A DNA stretch of 64,000 nucleotides from Neoscytalidium dimidiatum (Eukaryota > Ascomycota > Dothideomycetes > Botryosphaeriales > Botryosphaeriaceae), in contig CM074703.1 in the NCBI GenBank assembly GCA_037367355.1, forward strand, positions 1,550,001-1,614,000, given 5' to 3'. This document shows positions 11,874-23,066 of this stretch, one piece after another (the stretch's first letter is position 1; each line of letters starts with the position of its first letter). The notes below the pieces were generated by a model. It was not told the origin of the DNA. It saw nothing but the letters and a program-made list of their open reading frames with translations, and did no database searches. The position numbers and the translations under genes are program-made.

Positions 11874-13355
11874 CTACATGTTGTTGTACGCATGAATCTT
11901 CTTCGACCGTATTTGCCGGATCGCCTGGTCCACCAGCGGCTTGACGTGTTGTACTGCGTCCCACCGATAGATGCGCGTCAGCGGTGCCACGCTCAGTGCC
12001 TCCAAACCCTCGCAGATACCCAGGTTGTACCACCGCCCAATCTCCTTCTGGTGCGGGTCTGCTGGCCACGAGTTGTAGGGCGCGCGGATGATCGTCTCCT
12101 GGATGTCGATGAATCCGGCCATCTGCAGCATATGGCGCGTGTTGTGGTTGTACGCCAGCGGTCTCGACGCGCGCTCCGTGGCGTCCGCGACGTAGTTGTA
12201 CCATTGGACCAGCGGCGAGTTCGGAGGCAGCGTGCCGTCGTCGCAGCGTGGTTCTAGGTCGATTTCGACCTGCTCGATCCAGCCGTAGCCGGGCTTCAGG
12301 TGCCTGCTCACATCAGCACGCGCTCGCTCTACCCAGTGCCGCAGGAGCGTACGCAAATATCTTCTGGTAAAGCTCGGGCCAGCTCGAGACGCTCCCGCAC
12401 GCCATCCGCAGGTGTATCAGGTCCCAGGAATCCTCGCCAAGTGACCAGGGACTCTCGTAGTCTCGCGGAACGCGGAATCGAAGGTTCGGCGGAATCCTGG
12501 GGCTTTCACGTCAGCAAAGACGCTGCTTGGGGGGAAGGTGTAAGGGGCACGCATACTTGTCAGGCTGGATGTTCACGAGATCCAGTCCCAGTACCTTGAC
12601 GCAGTCAGCAAAAATCTCCGGACAACCCGGCGCCGTAGCTCACCTCTGCCTCCAAGTATTTGCTGCGAGACTGGTTAGCAGGACTCATGCGCGGATCGAA
12701 GCGAGGCGCTGGGACTTACTCGGCCATGTCGATCGCCCATATTCCCGTTCCGCAGCCCAGATCGAGAATGCGCGGCTGATAGCTGGGCACCACGGGGGCC
12801 TGGTGCAGGTTTTCCCGGCGAGCCACGAGGAACAGCTTGTGATAGATGTCCATGCGGTCTTTTTCTTGCTGTGGAGAACGTCAGCCCGGGAAGGCGGCCA
12901 ATGGGGGCGGACTGGAAACGCACCTCGTCGCAGGGATACATGTAAATACCCCTTCGGTAGCCGTGGTATAGACGGCCATTTTCTATGTAGTTCTGGGGAA
13001 CAGCGGTCGCTAGCCTGCGCGATGCTGGAGTCAGCGCAAGAACGCGTCGGGACGGGGCAGTTTGCAGTTTCGTGGTGCGCGAGGCACGAGAGCCCAGCAC
13101 GGGGGCGGACCAGGCACCGGCCGGCGGAGAGCGCGCGCGCTATTTCTTTCTCTCTCTCTCTCTCTCTCTCTCGCTCTCTCGCGGCCGGCGGCAGCAACAG
13201 TAGCAGCAGCAACAGCAGCAGCAGCAGCAGCAATACCACCAGAAACTGGAACAACACCAGCGACGCCAGGGCCCCCGAACAGCACAGAGATAGACGGAGC
13301 GCGCTGGGCGGCGGGAGGGCTAGGACAGCAGGCACACTTACCCGTTCGACGCCAT
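11874..13355 (-). CDS. laeA: LaeA-type methyltransferase, global regulator of secondary metabolism
   Basis: Seven exons on the minus strand: 13355-13342, 13014-12924, 12868-12720, 12662-12644, 12594-12557, 12496-12353 and 12303-11874; the spliced product is 294 residues. LaeA is a nuclear SAM-dependent methyltransferase-like partner of the velvet proteins (VeA/VelB) that controls secondary-metabolite clusters and development. Visible signatures: [23 protein letters not shown] motif [10 protein letters not shown] (residues 69-77), [30 protein letters not shown] and [19 protein letters not shown], all typical of LaeA/Lae1. The first exon is 14 nt and the fourth only 19 nt, so automatic gene callers could easily miss them. 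Intron 1 (327 nt) carries CT and CAG repeats. The family assignment is strong; the N-terminal exon is the least certain part. Confidence 0.92.
13149..13232. repeat. CT microsatellite plus CAG-rich tract inside laeA intron 1
   Basis: A (TC)12 run (13149-13172) is followed by CAG/CAA-rich sequence (about 13192-13232). Both lie within the first intron of laeA. Confidence 0.85.
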
Positions 13356-13917
13356 CGTAACCATTGGGACGTTTGGATGAGGGAAGAGGTTGCGGGCTGG
13401 GCAGGTGTGGAGGAGCGAGGGAAGTCAAGCGGATGATGAGGTTGCCAGGGCGGTTAGAAGCGCCGGGTCATAAGACACGAACGTAGTAACGCCCGAGAGC
13501 TCGGGGCTAGGACGCAGACGCAGAGCGCTGGGGGTGGGGAGGGAGGTTTGGCACAGTCGCTCCGTAATTATCGCGCGCGCGCAACGCTGATGAGGTGTGC
13601 AGGAGCGGATCCGGCTGTGTGCTGCTAACAAGGGCTGATCAGCGACACCCTGGATTGTGGACGACGACGACGCTCGGAGGGCCAGGCAGCTGGCTGGCAA
13701 ATGCGAAGCAGGCGGGCGGCGAGCTTGGGCGGCGGGCAGCGGGCAGGGTACCGGCGTGGGCAAGGGTTAGTCTTGGGGGGGGGCCTACATATACATTGCA
13801 AGTGCAGGGCCGGCGGGTGACACAGGGCAATGGCACGAGCGGCGGCGCGACGAGGGAATCTGGCCGCTCTGCTTGCTTTGCCTGCGTACAAGACACGGCA
13901 TGCTGCTGGCCGCTGGC

Positions 13918-13958
13918 CGCCGCCGCCGCCGCCGCCGCCGCTGCTGCTGCGCTGCTGC
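13918..13958. repeat. CCG then CTG trinucleotide repeat
   Basis: About eight CCG units followed by CTG units in the intergenic region beyond the laeA start. Confidence 0.85.
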
Positions 13959-15134
13959 AGGACATCGAATGACATAACGCATAAGTGTAGTGCCGGGCGC
14001 CTGCTGCGAGTGCGAGTCGCGCTGCGGGCATGAAGAGCGCGCCCAAGCCGGCCGTGCTCCTTGCCTCGTCCCGGGCGGCGCACGCTCCTAGACGAGCAAT
14101 CCCAAGCCGAGCGCGAGAGGAGTCCCACGACCCAGACCACCGGGTTTGCAGGGGTTTGCAAATTAAGAAAGTCGGTGGGCCATTTTCTGGCCCCGATGGG
14201 CTGGATATGTAGTGTCGAACCCATAACGCTGGGCAAGCCGCGCGCCCCTCATCTCATGGGCTAATGGCCCATTTCTCATGGCTTTGGTTCACGGCTCATG
14301 GGGGAGCCACTGCCACTCGTCGCCGTGCGCTGCGACTGCTGCCGCCGTCGCTACCGCTGCCGCAGTCGGCCGCCGCTGCCTCTCTGGCCGCTCCTGCCTC
14401 TGCTGGCCGCTGTTGCCTGCTGCCTTGCCAGTACGACGACGACGACGACGACGCCGACGACAACAGCACAACCACAACCATAACCACCAGTAATGACTGC
14501 ACGACATCTATGGTCGGTTGCTTTTCAATCACTGCTCCCTTCCTCTCTGCGGCCGCCCACCGACAAGCCACAGCCGCCATCGCTGTCCGCGCCCGGCCTC
14601 ACATCGCAGCGCAGCGCAGCCCCCCTGCCGCACGCGATGATGCCCGCGCTGGCGGCGCAAAAAAAAGCGACGCCGCGCCTTGCTAGTTATCCGCTGCCTC
14701 GGAGCGCCGCCATTATTCGCTCGCGCGCAAACACCTCACCGCCAATCGGCTGCTGCTTCGACGGCCTCGCCCAGACAGTGTCTCTCTGCATGACCCGAGC
14801 GACAGGTAGTTACGGCACCTCCTCAACCACCAAGTCCCGCCACCTGTATCATCTAGACGGCCGCACATGCTCGTGGCGCCCAGTCACCGCTTCCACCGGG
14901 CTGACCTTGCTTGCGCGGTGAGCCTGTTCCCCCCGTCGTCTGGTTCTTCACGCCGCGACCGGGCGCCTGCCGCTCACCCACGGACCCAGCAGCATCCCAC
15001 CTCGTCGTGCAGCACGCGTCGTATATTTCCTGCGCAAGCAAGGGCTGGTCGGCGTGGCTTGATGCCTGCTGCGGTATCGGGTACACGGGCGGTTCGCTTG
15101 GGACTGTAACAGCAAGCTGAAAGGGACAATTCGT

Positions 15135-15214
15135 GGGCAGTTGAAGCAGTCGTCCGGAGGCAGACGTCCCGGTGGGCCATGACATTTGCATCCGGACGAC
15201 TGCTTCACCTGCCC
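15135..15214. repeat. 24-bp inverted repeat with 32-nt loop
   Basis: The left arm (15135-15158, GGGCAGTTGAAG... ending TCCGGA) and right arm (15191-15214, TCCGGACGACTG... ending GCCC) are reverse complements with a single mismatch over 24 bp. The 32-nt loop would give a stable hairpin if transcribed. No coding region or transposase is nearby. Confidence 0.9.
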
Positions 15215-16251
15215 ATGTAAAGCGGCGTCGGATGAGCGTGGTCGTGCCGTTCCGCAGATGCGACTCGCCGGCTCGTCTGCCCAGCGAAGGGCAGGCTGTA
15301 AGCTTAGCTTACTTTCCTCCGTCTAGCATCTGGAGAGCACAGGTGCGACCCAAGGCGCTGGAACGATTTCAATCCAGATCTGCGGATGGCGAGGGTGGAG
15401 AGGACGACTTTGGACGCCCTCCAGCAGCTTTCTCGCAGCGGCGCACGACGCCTTCTCACCTGCCAGCTCATGCATACGGACAGGCCGCCGTTGTACGTTG
15501 CACGAAAAGACAAACAAACCCATCGCTGACCGCCGGCGCTGCCAGCGTGCCTGTGTGCTCTCCAGCTGCTGCGTGCTACTGAGTCAGGTCACGGCTGACA
15601 CCAATTTCCCACCATGCTCGCAGCGATGGCCGCTTTGCCATGAGGTCGCCAGAAGAAAAGAAAAAGAAAAAGAAAAGACCGGACGACGGGGATCGAGGGC
15701 AGGGGTTCCACGATGCGACCAGCCGCCCCCGCTTCTGACGCTCATTCTAGCGCTCGCAGGCTGTCGGTGCGCCGCGAGCCGCGAGCCGTGGTCGTGGGCG
15801 AGCGGGTGGGCGGCAGTCGCTGTCGAGGTCGCGCTGTCGAGGCGCGCGCGTTGCTTCTGCTTGCCCTGCTGACATTCATCGCTGATCTGAATGCGCCGAG
15901 ATGCGCCGCGAAGGGCCGTCCACGCTGCGATCAGAGCCACCGGCAATGCCCCTTAGAGTGCCCTGCGCCGTCGCAAGCGCGACCGCGCCCTTGGGTTCGA
16001 CGGCAACTGCGGCTGCGGTGCGGCACGTCGAAAGCACGCACGCACGTCCTCGGCGGATGAACGATCCCTCCCCGGCCAGGCCAGAGGGCGGCGTGAAGAT
16101 GCTCTCTGAATCAGCCGGCCTGAAACGGCGGTGCAGGCGGCCGGGCGGCAGCGAGATTGCTGGACGACAGCAGGGGAGATTGCTGCGCTCTGCAGGCGTT
16201 CCGGCCATGCGTTGCATGAGCTCCGCGGCGGGCATCGTCCACGGTCGTTGA

Positions 16252-16275
16252 GATGCTGATGCTGATGCTGATGCT
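16252..16275. repeat. GATGCT hexamer tandem repeat
   Basis: Four tandem copies of GATGCT, followed by related CTTCTG/CTGGTG sequence, in non-coding DNA. Confidence 0.85.
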
Positions 16276-19200
16276 GCTTCTGCTGGTGCCGGTGCCGCTG
16301 CCGGGGCGGAGATGACGATGGTGAGGCCAGCAGCCCTGGCTCCAGCGCGCGGATTTGCTCAGGCGCTAGAGCGGCGGGCACGGCGGCGGTGTCTGGCTGG
16401 CGGCAGCTCTCGCTGACTCCACCAACGCGCTTGTTCGGGACAAAGGTCCGCTGGCAGGCGTGTGAAGAGCTGTAAGAGACGGACATCCGGCCGACGCGGT
16501 AGTCATTCGGTGCTCAGCCGGCGGACGGAGCTGGCTCCTCGACGCTTCGCGCGTCAAGCGACTGTGATGATTCGATTGATTCGAAACAGCAACGCCCTGG
16601 GCAGCGCTTACAACGCCGTCTGCATTGCTCCCCAGCCGACCCAGCCGACTGGCGCGTACGAGCTACCGCAAAGCTGGGGGTGTGCATTCCTGGGCCCTCC
16701 CTGCCCGCCTCCCAATGCGCCTCTTGGTGCTCTTCTGCCCGGAAGTGCCTGCACGAACGCCACCGAGATACTTAGCCAGCGCTGCGAATGCGACAGATCT
16801 CATTTCGACTGCGCAGTCGTACCGTCTTCATTTAAGCACTTCGCTTCGAGGCGAAGGATGCATGCTCGCTCCTGCCCCGCCCAGCAATACTGACGGCAGC
16901 CAGCAGGTACGGTAGCAGCAGCAGCAGCAAAAGCAGCAGTATGGAAGTTGTTGTTGTTCAGTCAGTCCAAAAGCAGAGCGATGACGGCGGGCAGTCAGGT
17001 TGCGGGCACTCAGTGGAAAGCAGGCAGACAGGCAGACGGCGGGCAGCAGCGAGGCGGGCATTGGCAGGCGGGTGGCCTCGGGCGCGTTCTCCCACACCAG
17101 CGTGCCGGGACTCCATGACGCTCTCTGAAACGCGGTGGGTCGCCGGGCGCGGATGTCATCCGTTGACGTAGCTGCAACGGCTCTCGCGGCGGCGGAAATC
17201 CTGCCTCGCCGGGCATGCGCCAGACTGGGTCCTGTACGGGGACCTTGCAGCGCTGCAAGGCACTGGCGACGGCGCTGGCGACGGATAGCAGCTCGCCGCC
17301 GAGCCCATCTACACTCGTGGCTTCCCCTTCCCTCTTCCCCCGTAGCCCGACACGAGATTGCGCGCTCACATAAGCCTCACGATCTCACCATCGCCGTTGC
17401 CAGCACCGAACCAGACTGCACTGCTCGTGCTACCGCTGCCACGTTCCCGCAAAAGTATATCCGTGCTGCAGCAGTGAGGCGGACTCTAGGCACGTCCCGC
17501 TACCGCTGACTGGCCCCCCTCCCCCTCCCCACGCCCATGTCCCAAACGTCCGTACGCCCTTCTCTTAGGCCCCAACGTGCTTGCACCACGCCATACTGCC
17601 GCTTCGTGCTTCACCTCTCCCGCACCCGCACCCGCCAGCGCCAGCGCCAGCGCCAGCGCCCGCCCACCCGCCAACACGCTGCTACTGCTGCCGCCGCCTC
17701 CTGCGTCCTACCTATTGCTGCTTCCTGCTTCCTGTCTCCTGCAGATCCGCGTGTCAGCGAAAACCCGGAACCTCTTTCGCCGTCCAGCTCGCCCTCCACG
17801 CGGCTCCAGGTTTCCCTGGCGTGCGTCTGCAGCAACGGCTGCCGCGCCGCCCAACCGGTTCCAGCGAGGCGCGCTGAGAAGAGCAGGACAAAGCGAGAAT
17901 CCGAGATCGACCGCGGGATCAGCGCTCGACTATTTCCCGCTCGTTTCCCCGACACCTTTTTTATATCCAAATCGTCCCTCAGGGCTGATCTTTGCGCCCT
18001 CCATCCATCCTCCGGACGGTGCTCCTGCCCTGCGACCCGTGAGATCGGAAATGCCACGAATCATCCCAGTCCCACGTTCGCGAGATCCTTCGCAGCGCCG
18101 CCAGCCACCCAGCGACCCAGCGACCCAGCGCCGCCGCCGCTGCCCGGACATGCGCACGCTTTGGGACCCGCCCAAGGCACGCGCTGGCCTTCCCCGGCAT
18201 GATCAGCACTCAATCACGCACATGGTAGGTTGCTTCATCTTGCATTGCGGCGCAGCGCTTCTGCCCTGCCATCCACCACAGAGCCCACCCCCCGGTCAGC
18301 CCTCTTTCCCCTCCAGACCCTCAGTCAGCACCTCGCCTGTCGCCTGTTCCCCAGTGCTTCCGGCGAGGTGTATAGCAGCCGGGCATATAGCTGCATCCGC
18401 CCAGCACATGACCGCGCACCGCTTCTGAAATCGGCCCCCCCGGTGATTCGCGGAAGTGGAACATGGCATCCGAAGATCGAGCGCGCATCCGCCAAACCGG
18501 TTTTGCTATTGATTGTTCCCAGGGGCTCACCACCAAATATAGGCCGCCGAACAGGGGCGTTCTCCACCTCGGCAGATAAAGGACTTATCGACAACCTTGA
18601 TTTCTTGATATTGTCTCCAGAAGCCTGGGTCGGTCTATTGCCTCGCCCGTTGCCACTAGCCGCCGGTATTTCCACTATTTCCGCCGTTAACAGCTCTGCA
18701 CCAGTGCTTCACGCTCAGAGCTCAAGACGCCCTGGCCCATTTTGCAGAAACACTCGTTCTCGGAGACGTCTCTAGCTTGCCGTCTCCCGAGGACGCGCGT
18801 TTGGCCGCGGTCGAAACTTGCTCGCTCGCAGCGCCTTGGGAAGTGAGGTAATTCCGATGCCTTCCCCCCCCCTTTTTTTCCCCGTGAAGATGCTGTGCGA
18901 GCATAGGATGACTGGCTGTGGTTGTCCCAGTATCCAGAGCATTGGGATCAACCAACGGACTTCGCCGACCCTGTGACTCGACGCATCCTCACCTCGTTTG
19001 CCGTATGTCGTCTGAAGCTTTCCCCGCCACTCTCCAATCTGCACCGGTGAGTGTAACGAAGCGGCCCGGCACGCTGGTTGGGTTGCCTCAAAGGGCAACC
19101 GCGACTCGAATCAGTTCCACGGCTCCCGGAGGGGATCATGGAATCGTACGACTCGCTCCACAAGTACAGGTATTGTTAAGGGCCTTGTCCCTGTTAATGG

Positions 19201-22200
19201 CTGATTTCTTACCCTTTTTACTGGTCGTCCAGCTGCTGCTGAGGTGTGATCGAGGCTGTCAACTCTTCGCCTCATCCTGCGTGCCCTTCACGCACACCGC
19301 TTGTGCTACCGCACACCGTGGAAGTCTGCACGTGCCCTCGTCATTTCCTGCGAAAGCATCACAAGTAAGTGGCCTTTGTGAGACAGTGATATTTTAAGAT
19401 TCGCTACCCTCGTCGGCTGGAAAATACCGCCACTACTCGGTCGTGAGAAGCATGGCAACTTCATATCCAGGAAAATAGCGCACTCCGCTGGACTCAGGGG
19501 CTTCGACGAAGAATTCCTGCCCACGCAGACTCCTCGGCGAAATGCAGCTGCCGATTCTTTCAAGAATGCGAACTTTTCATACAGTTTACGGCAAGCAAAA
19601 CGCTACTCATGCCCGAGATCTTTGGTCGACTTTCGATGTTCTTCGGTTCACGATCAGCCGTCAAATCTGTCAAACTGTCAGATCTGCAAGCCGGCCGTCG
19701 GTCTAGACTTCCCCTGACGAATGCGGATCGTTCCTACGTCATCTGGAATTCTTGCAATCATCGAGAGTGTGCATTGCTCGACGAAGGTCACGTCGAAAGC
19801 AACTGCCGCGCGCATACCGCGTTCCTGATGGAAGTCAAAACTACAAGTGCTCAGACATGTTTGTCTGTCATTAATACGAATGCATATTTCAAGACCCGAC
19901 TCGTGGTTGTTTTACGAACCTTGTGGTCTCCCTGATCGACGGATTGCCACGTCATTGATCCTTGTCAGCGATGGAGATGTCTCCGTGGGCGTCCTCGACA
20001 GGACGTAATTCGTTAGGGAGCCTTTGAGGATGAGCATGACTTGTGCACGGGCAGTCAAACTACTTTCTACAAGAGGAATGATATTTCAGTTGACTGTCGG
20101 GGTCCAGTCGAACCCCGGCTTACTGATTTACCAAGGCGCAGTTGGCGACACGAGTAAATCCAATGTCGTGACCATGGGCGTCTACATCCACGTTTCGAGG
20201 AGCTTACCGTCAGTCTGGCCCGATTACCATTCTTTAATGATGAATACGCCTACAGAGTGGCCCGGCTTGTGCCAGCAAGCTTCATGCTTTCTTTTCCACG
20301 GGGTGGCTTCAAGCAAAGTACCTGATGCATGAACGGCAAGTGTATTTCCGCGTTCATGTGATCAATTAGGCTATGCAACTTAATCTTGCAGAACCAAGCC
20401 GTGCCGACAGGCGAATGTACCGCCGCGAATCTAGCATGAGTGAAAAACCAAGTACACTAAGCACAGTGGATGTGATATCTCAGCCGTCCGCACTGGAGCC
20501 AGAGCTTTCTCGGCGCTTCTCCCGTAGGGTACTGCCGATTCCCTGTCGCCACTTCCACCACACCGTATCCGACGCTATCAAGATCCTGAAGCGGGTCAAA
20601 CTGCTTTTGCGGCTGTGGCAACGGTACAAGGGCATGCTTACATAGTATGAGCTGTGGGGACGGATACCGTCGCGACTCGATGCTTGTGGGAGGGGCACCC
20701 TTGAAGATGTAGCCGCGCGGCATGCGTATACTGTGCAATGCGCGAAGCTTCTCTCCCATCCGGCTCTCCGGAGCGGGAACAATTACACGCTGTGCCGGCG
20801 CCGCAGATCTCACATGCGCGTATAGCGCCACTTGCCTTCCCTGGTAAGAAGCGGCGGTTGACCGTTGAGCTTCGCTCCCTGAAAGCAGATTGAAGGTTCA
20901 GCCTAATTTGCGGCTTGTCCTTCCCGTCCCGCGACGCCCGCAATGGCGCCCCTCGCCCCTCACAGATACGCCCGATGCCGTGCCAGAGCCATATCATTCT
21001 CGGAGAAGGCTCCGATGCACAACACACAGGTCAAGCGGCAGCCGTCCACATACTGTATTCGCGGCGCCAGAGTGCGGCAGCGGGCACGCCCTGGCTTTCG
21101 AGACAGCACTCGAGACGGGACACATTGGAATCAAGACGATGATCAACAGCACTGTATAGCCGCTGGAAGATCTGAACCAACAGGGAAGAAATTGGGCGGG
21201 GTGGAGCGGCGGGTAGTGCCGGTGCAATGGCAAGTGAGACCGGGCCATTCATCAGCTACAGCCGGGCCGTTACCAAGGCGAGCCCAAGGTACCAAGCTGA
21301 ATCGCATTTACTGTACGGAGTAGTATAGGCCGTGCGGGTAATCCGATCAGCAACGGAGGTATCGTTTCGGTTACCACTGGATGATGCCCAAAATTCTAGA
21401 CCAAGCATCGGCAGCTGGAGGCAACTGACTATTCCCAAACCCTTTTTGTGCTCTGCGCCATTTCGCCCCGCGCGTCGTCCACCATTCGCGACCCAACCAC
21501 AACTACAGCTCATTGGTGCCGGATCGTCCCAAACCACGGCCTCCATGTCCCATCGAGGCCTAAAAGCGCCACTTCGAGCTTGGGATGCTGCTCCTTGGCC
21601 CAGGTACCTTGCTCGTCTAATCTCTTGGTCCCTTCCCGCATCTGCACTCCCTCCCTCTCTTCCGACGCTTCGGCTCGCGTGGCGGCGCCTCCACACTTCG
21701 CTTCTTCTCCTTACCAGCCCTCCCATGGACTGACGTAGAGCTCTGCTCTCCACACGCACCCTACGCGTTTCTCGTATTCCTCAATCCTAAAGCTCAACGG
21801 CTGTTCCTCGCCCCGTAAGCACGGCTAACGCGGAGTCGTATATACGGTTGGATGACAGGTGGCGAAGCGAGAGATGGGTGTGAATGCTAGCGGAGCGAAT
21901 CGTCGAGGAAACAAACACATGCAACAACGGGCACTATTACTACCTAGGCAATCATCAGGCCATTATCACTATGGTGGGAGCCCATTCAAGGGGAAAACTG
22001 GAAGAGAATGACGTTGAACGCATGACATAAGCTTCTGCATGCAGAAACCGTGAGACAAATCCGCGGCATACTTCAGCTCCAACCTATCTACTCCTTGGAG
22101 AATAAAACAAAGCCCGGAAGCATGTCTTCTAAGAGAGCACCCGTAATGCTCTACGGCCCCGCGGGACGCCCGCGGGCCCCTCGGGCTCGGAGGCTGAAGT

Positions 22201-22733
22201 CCCACATGTATTAGCTTGTCTCGACCGACGCTGGAGCACCTGGTTCACCAAGCTCGCGATACTTGCCTGGCGCTGCAAGCTACTTAGCTTCGGCCTCTTT
22301 CGACGCGTGACAATTCCTCTGCTCTCTACAATGCCACTTTTCTTTTGCCCACTGTCCGCGGAGATGCGCAACCCCTGCAGGCGATCGAAATCCAGCGACG
22401 CCATGCGCGACCCCATCATGTTGCGTCCTCCATCCCTTCGCCACGCAACCCCCTCTGTCCATGCCAGGCACCCATCGCCTACGTTGCGCGTGATGAAATC
22501 CCAGGGCACCGCTCCAGCGGCTCGTTTCGCGGGCACATTCGGCGGCCATCCCCCGCTCCTTGACCCCACAAACTGCATTATACTTCGCAGATGCCACGCG
22601 AGAATTAGAAGAAACATATCAGAAGTAGCAGTACCTGCATGCTACATGAATTTCTGTAGCTGGCGGATCACATTATGCGAGAACGTCCCGTCCAAAATTC
22701 TCCGTTAACCGCCGCGGACGCCAGCCAGAACCG

Positions 22734-22803
22734 CGGCTCCGCACGAATCGCAAGTTGAGACGAAAGCCCCCGCCGGCTGTGGCTTTCAACTTTGTGCGGA
22801 ACC
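22734..22803. repeat. Imperfect inverted repeat
   Basis: GGCTCCGCAC...AAGTTGAG..GAAAGCC on the left pairs with GGCTTTCAACTTTGTGCGGAACC on the right, with unpaired insertions in the left arm. The blocks CCGCAC, AAGTTGA and AAAGCC are matched in order. Confidence 0.6.
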
Positions 22804-23022
22804 GGACGGCAAGTCCGCAGTGCCTAAAGCCGGGGAACATTGGCTCGCGTTCCTACCCGTAACATCTGCCGTTTCTTGCTGACGCCCCGCCTGCCCGCCA
22901 ATTTATTGCTTTGCTTTGCCTGGTCAGCTCAACTGGGATCCTTTCGCGCTTGCCCTCTACCCTGGGCACCGGACAGCGAAGGAGAGATGGCTTGCGGGTA
23001 CGTCTTGCACTGCCAGGGGTGC

Positions 23023-23027
<5 letters not shown>

Positions 23028-23064
<37 letters not shown>
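23028..23064. repeat. (CT)18 microsatellite
   Basis: Perfect CT run of about 37 bp in intergenic DNA. Confidence 0.95.

Positions 23065-23066
<2 letters not shown>

Noticed and set aside
13625..14236. Minus-strand open frame with poly-Gly/Ala
   Set aside because: Created by the CCG/CTG repeat at 13918-13958; low complexity only.
17577..18428. 283-codon plus-strand open frame
   Set aside because: Extremely Pro/Ala/Ser/Arg-rich, built on CCAGCG and related repeats, overlapped by long frames in the other registers; no domain or plausible splice structure.
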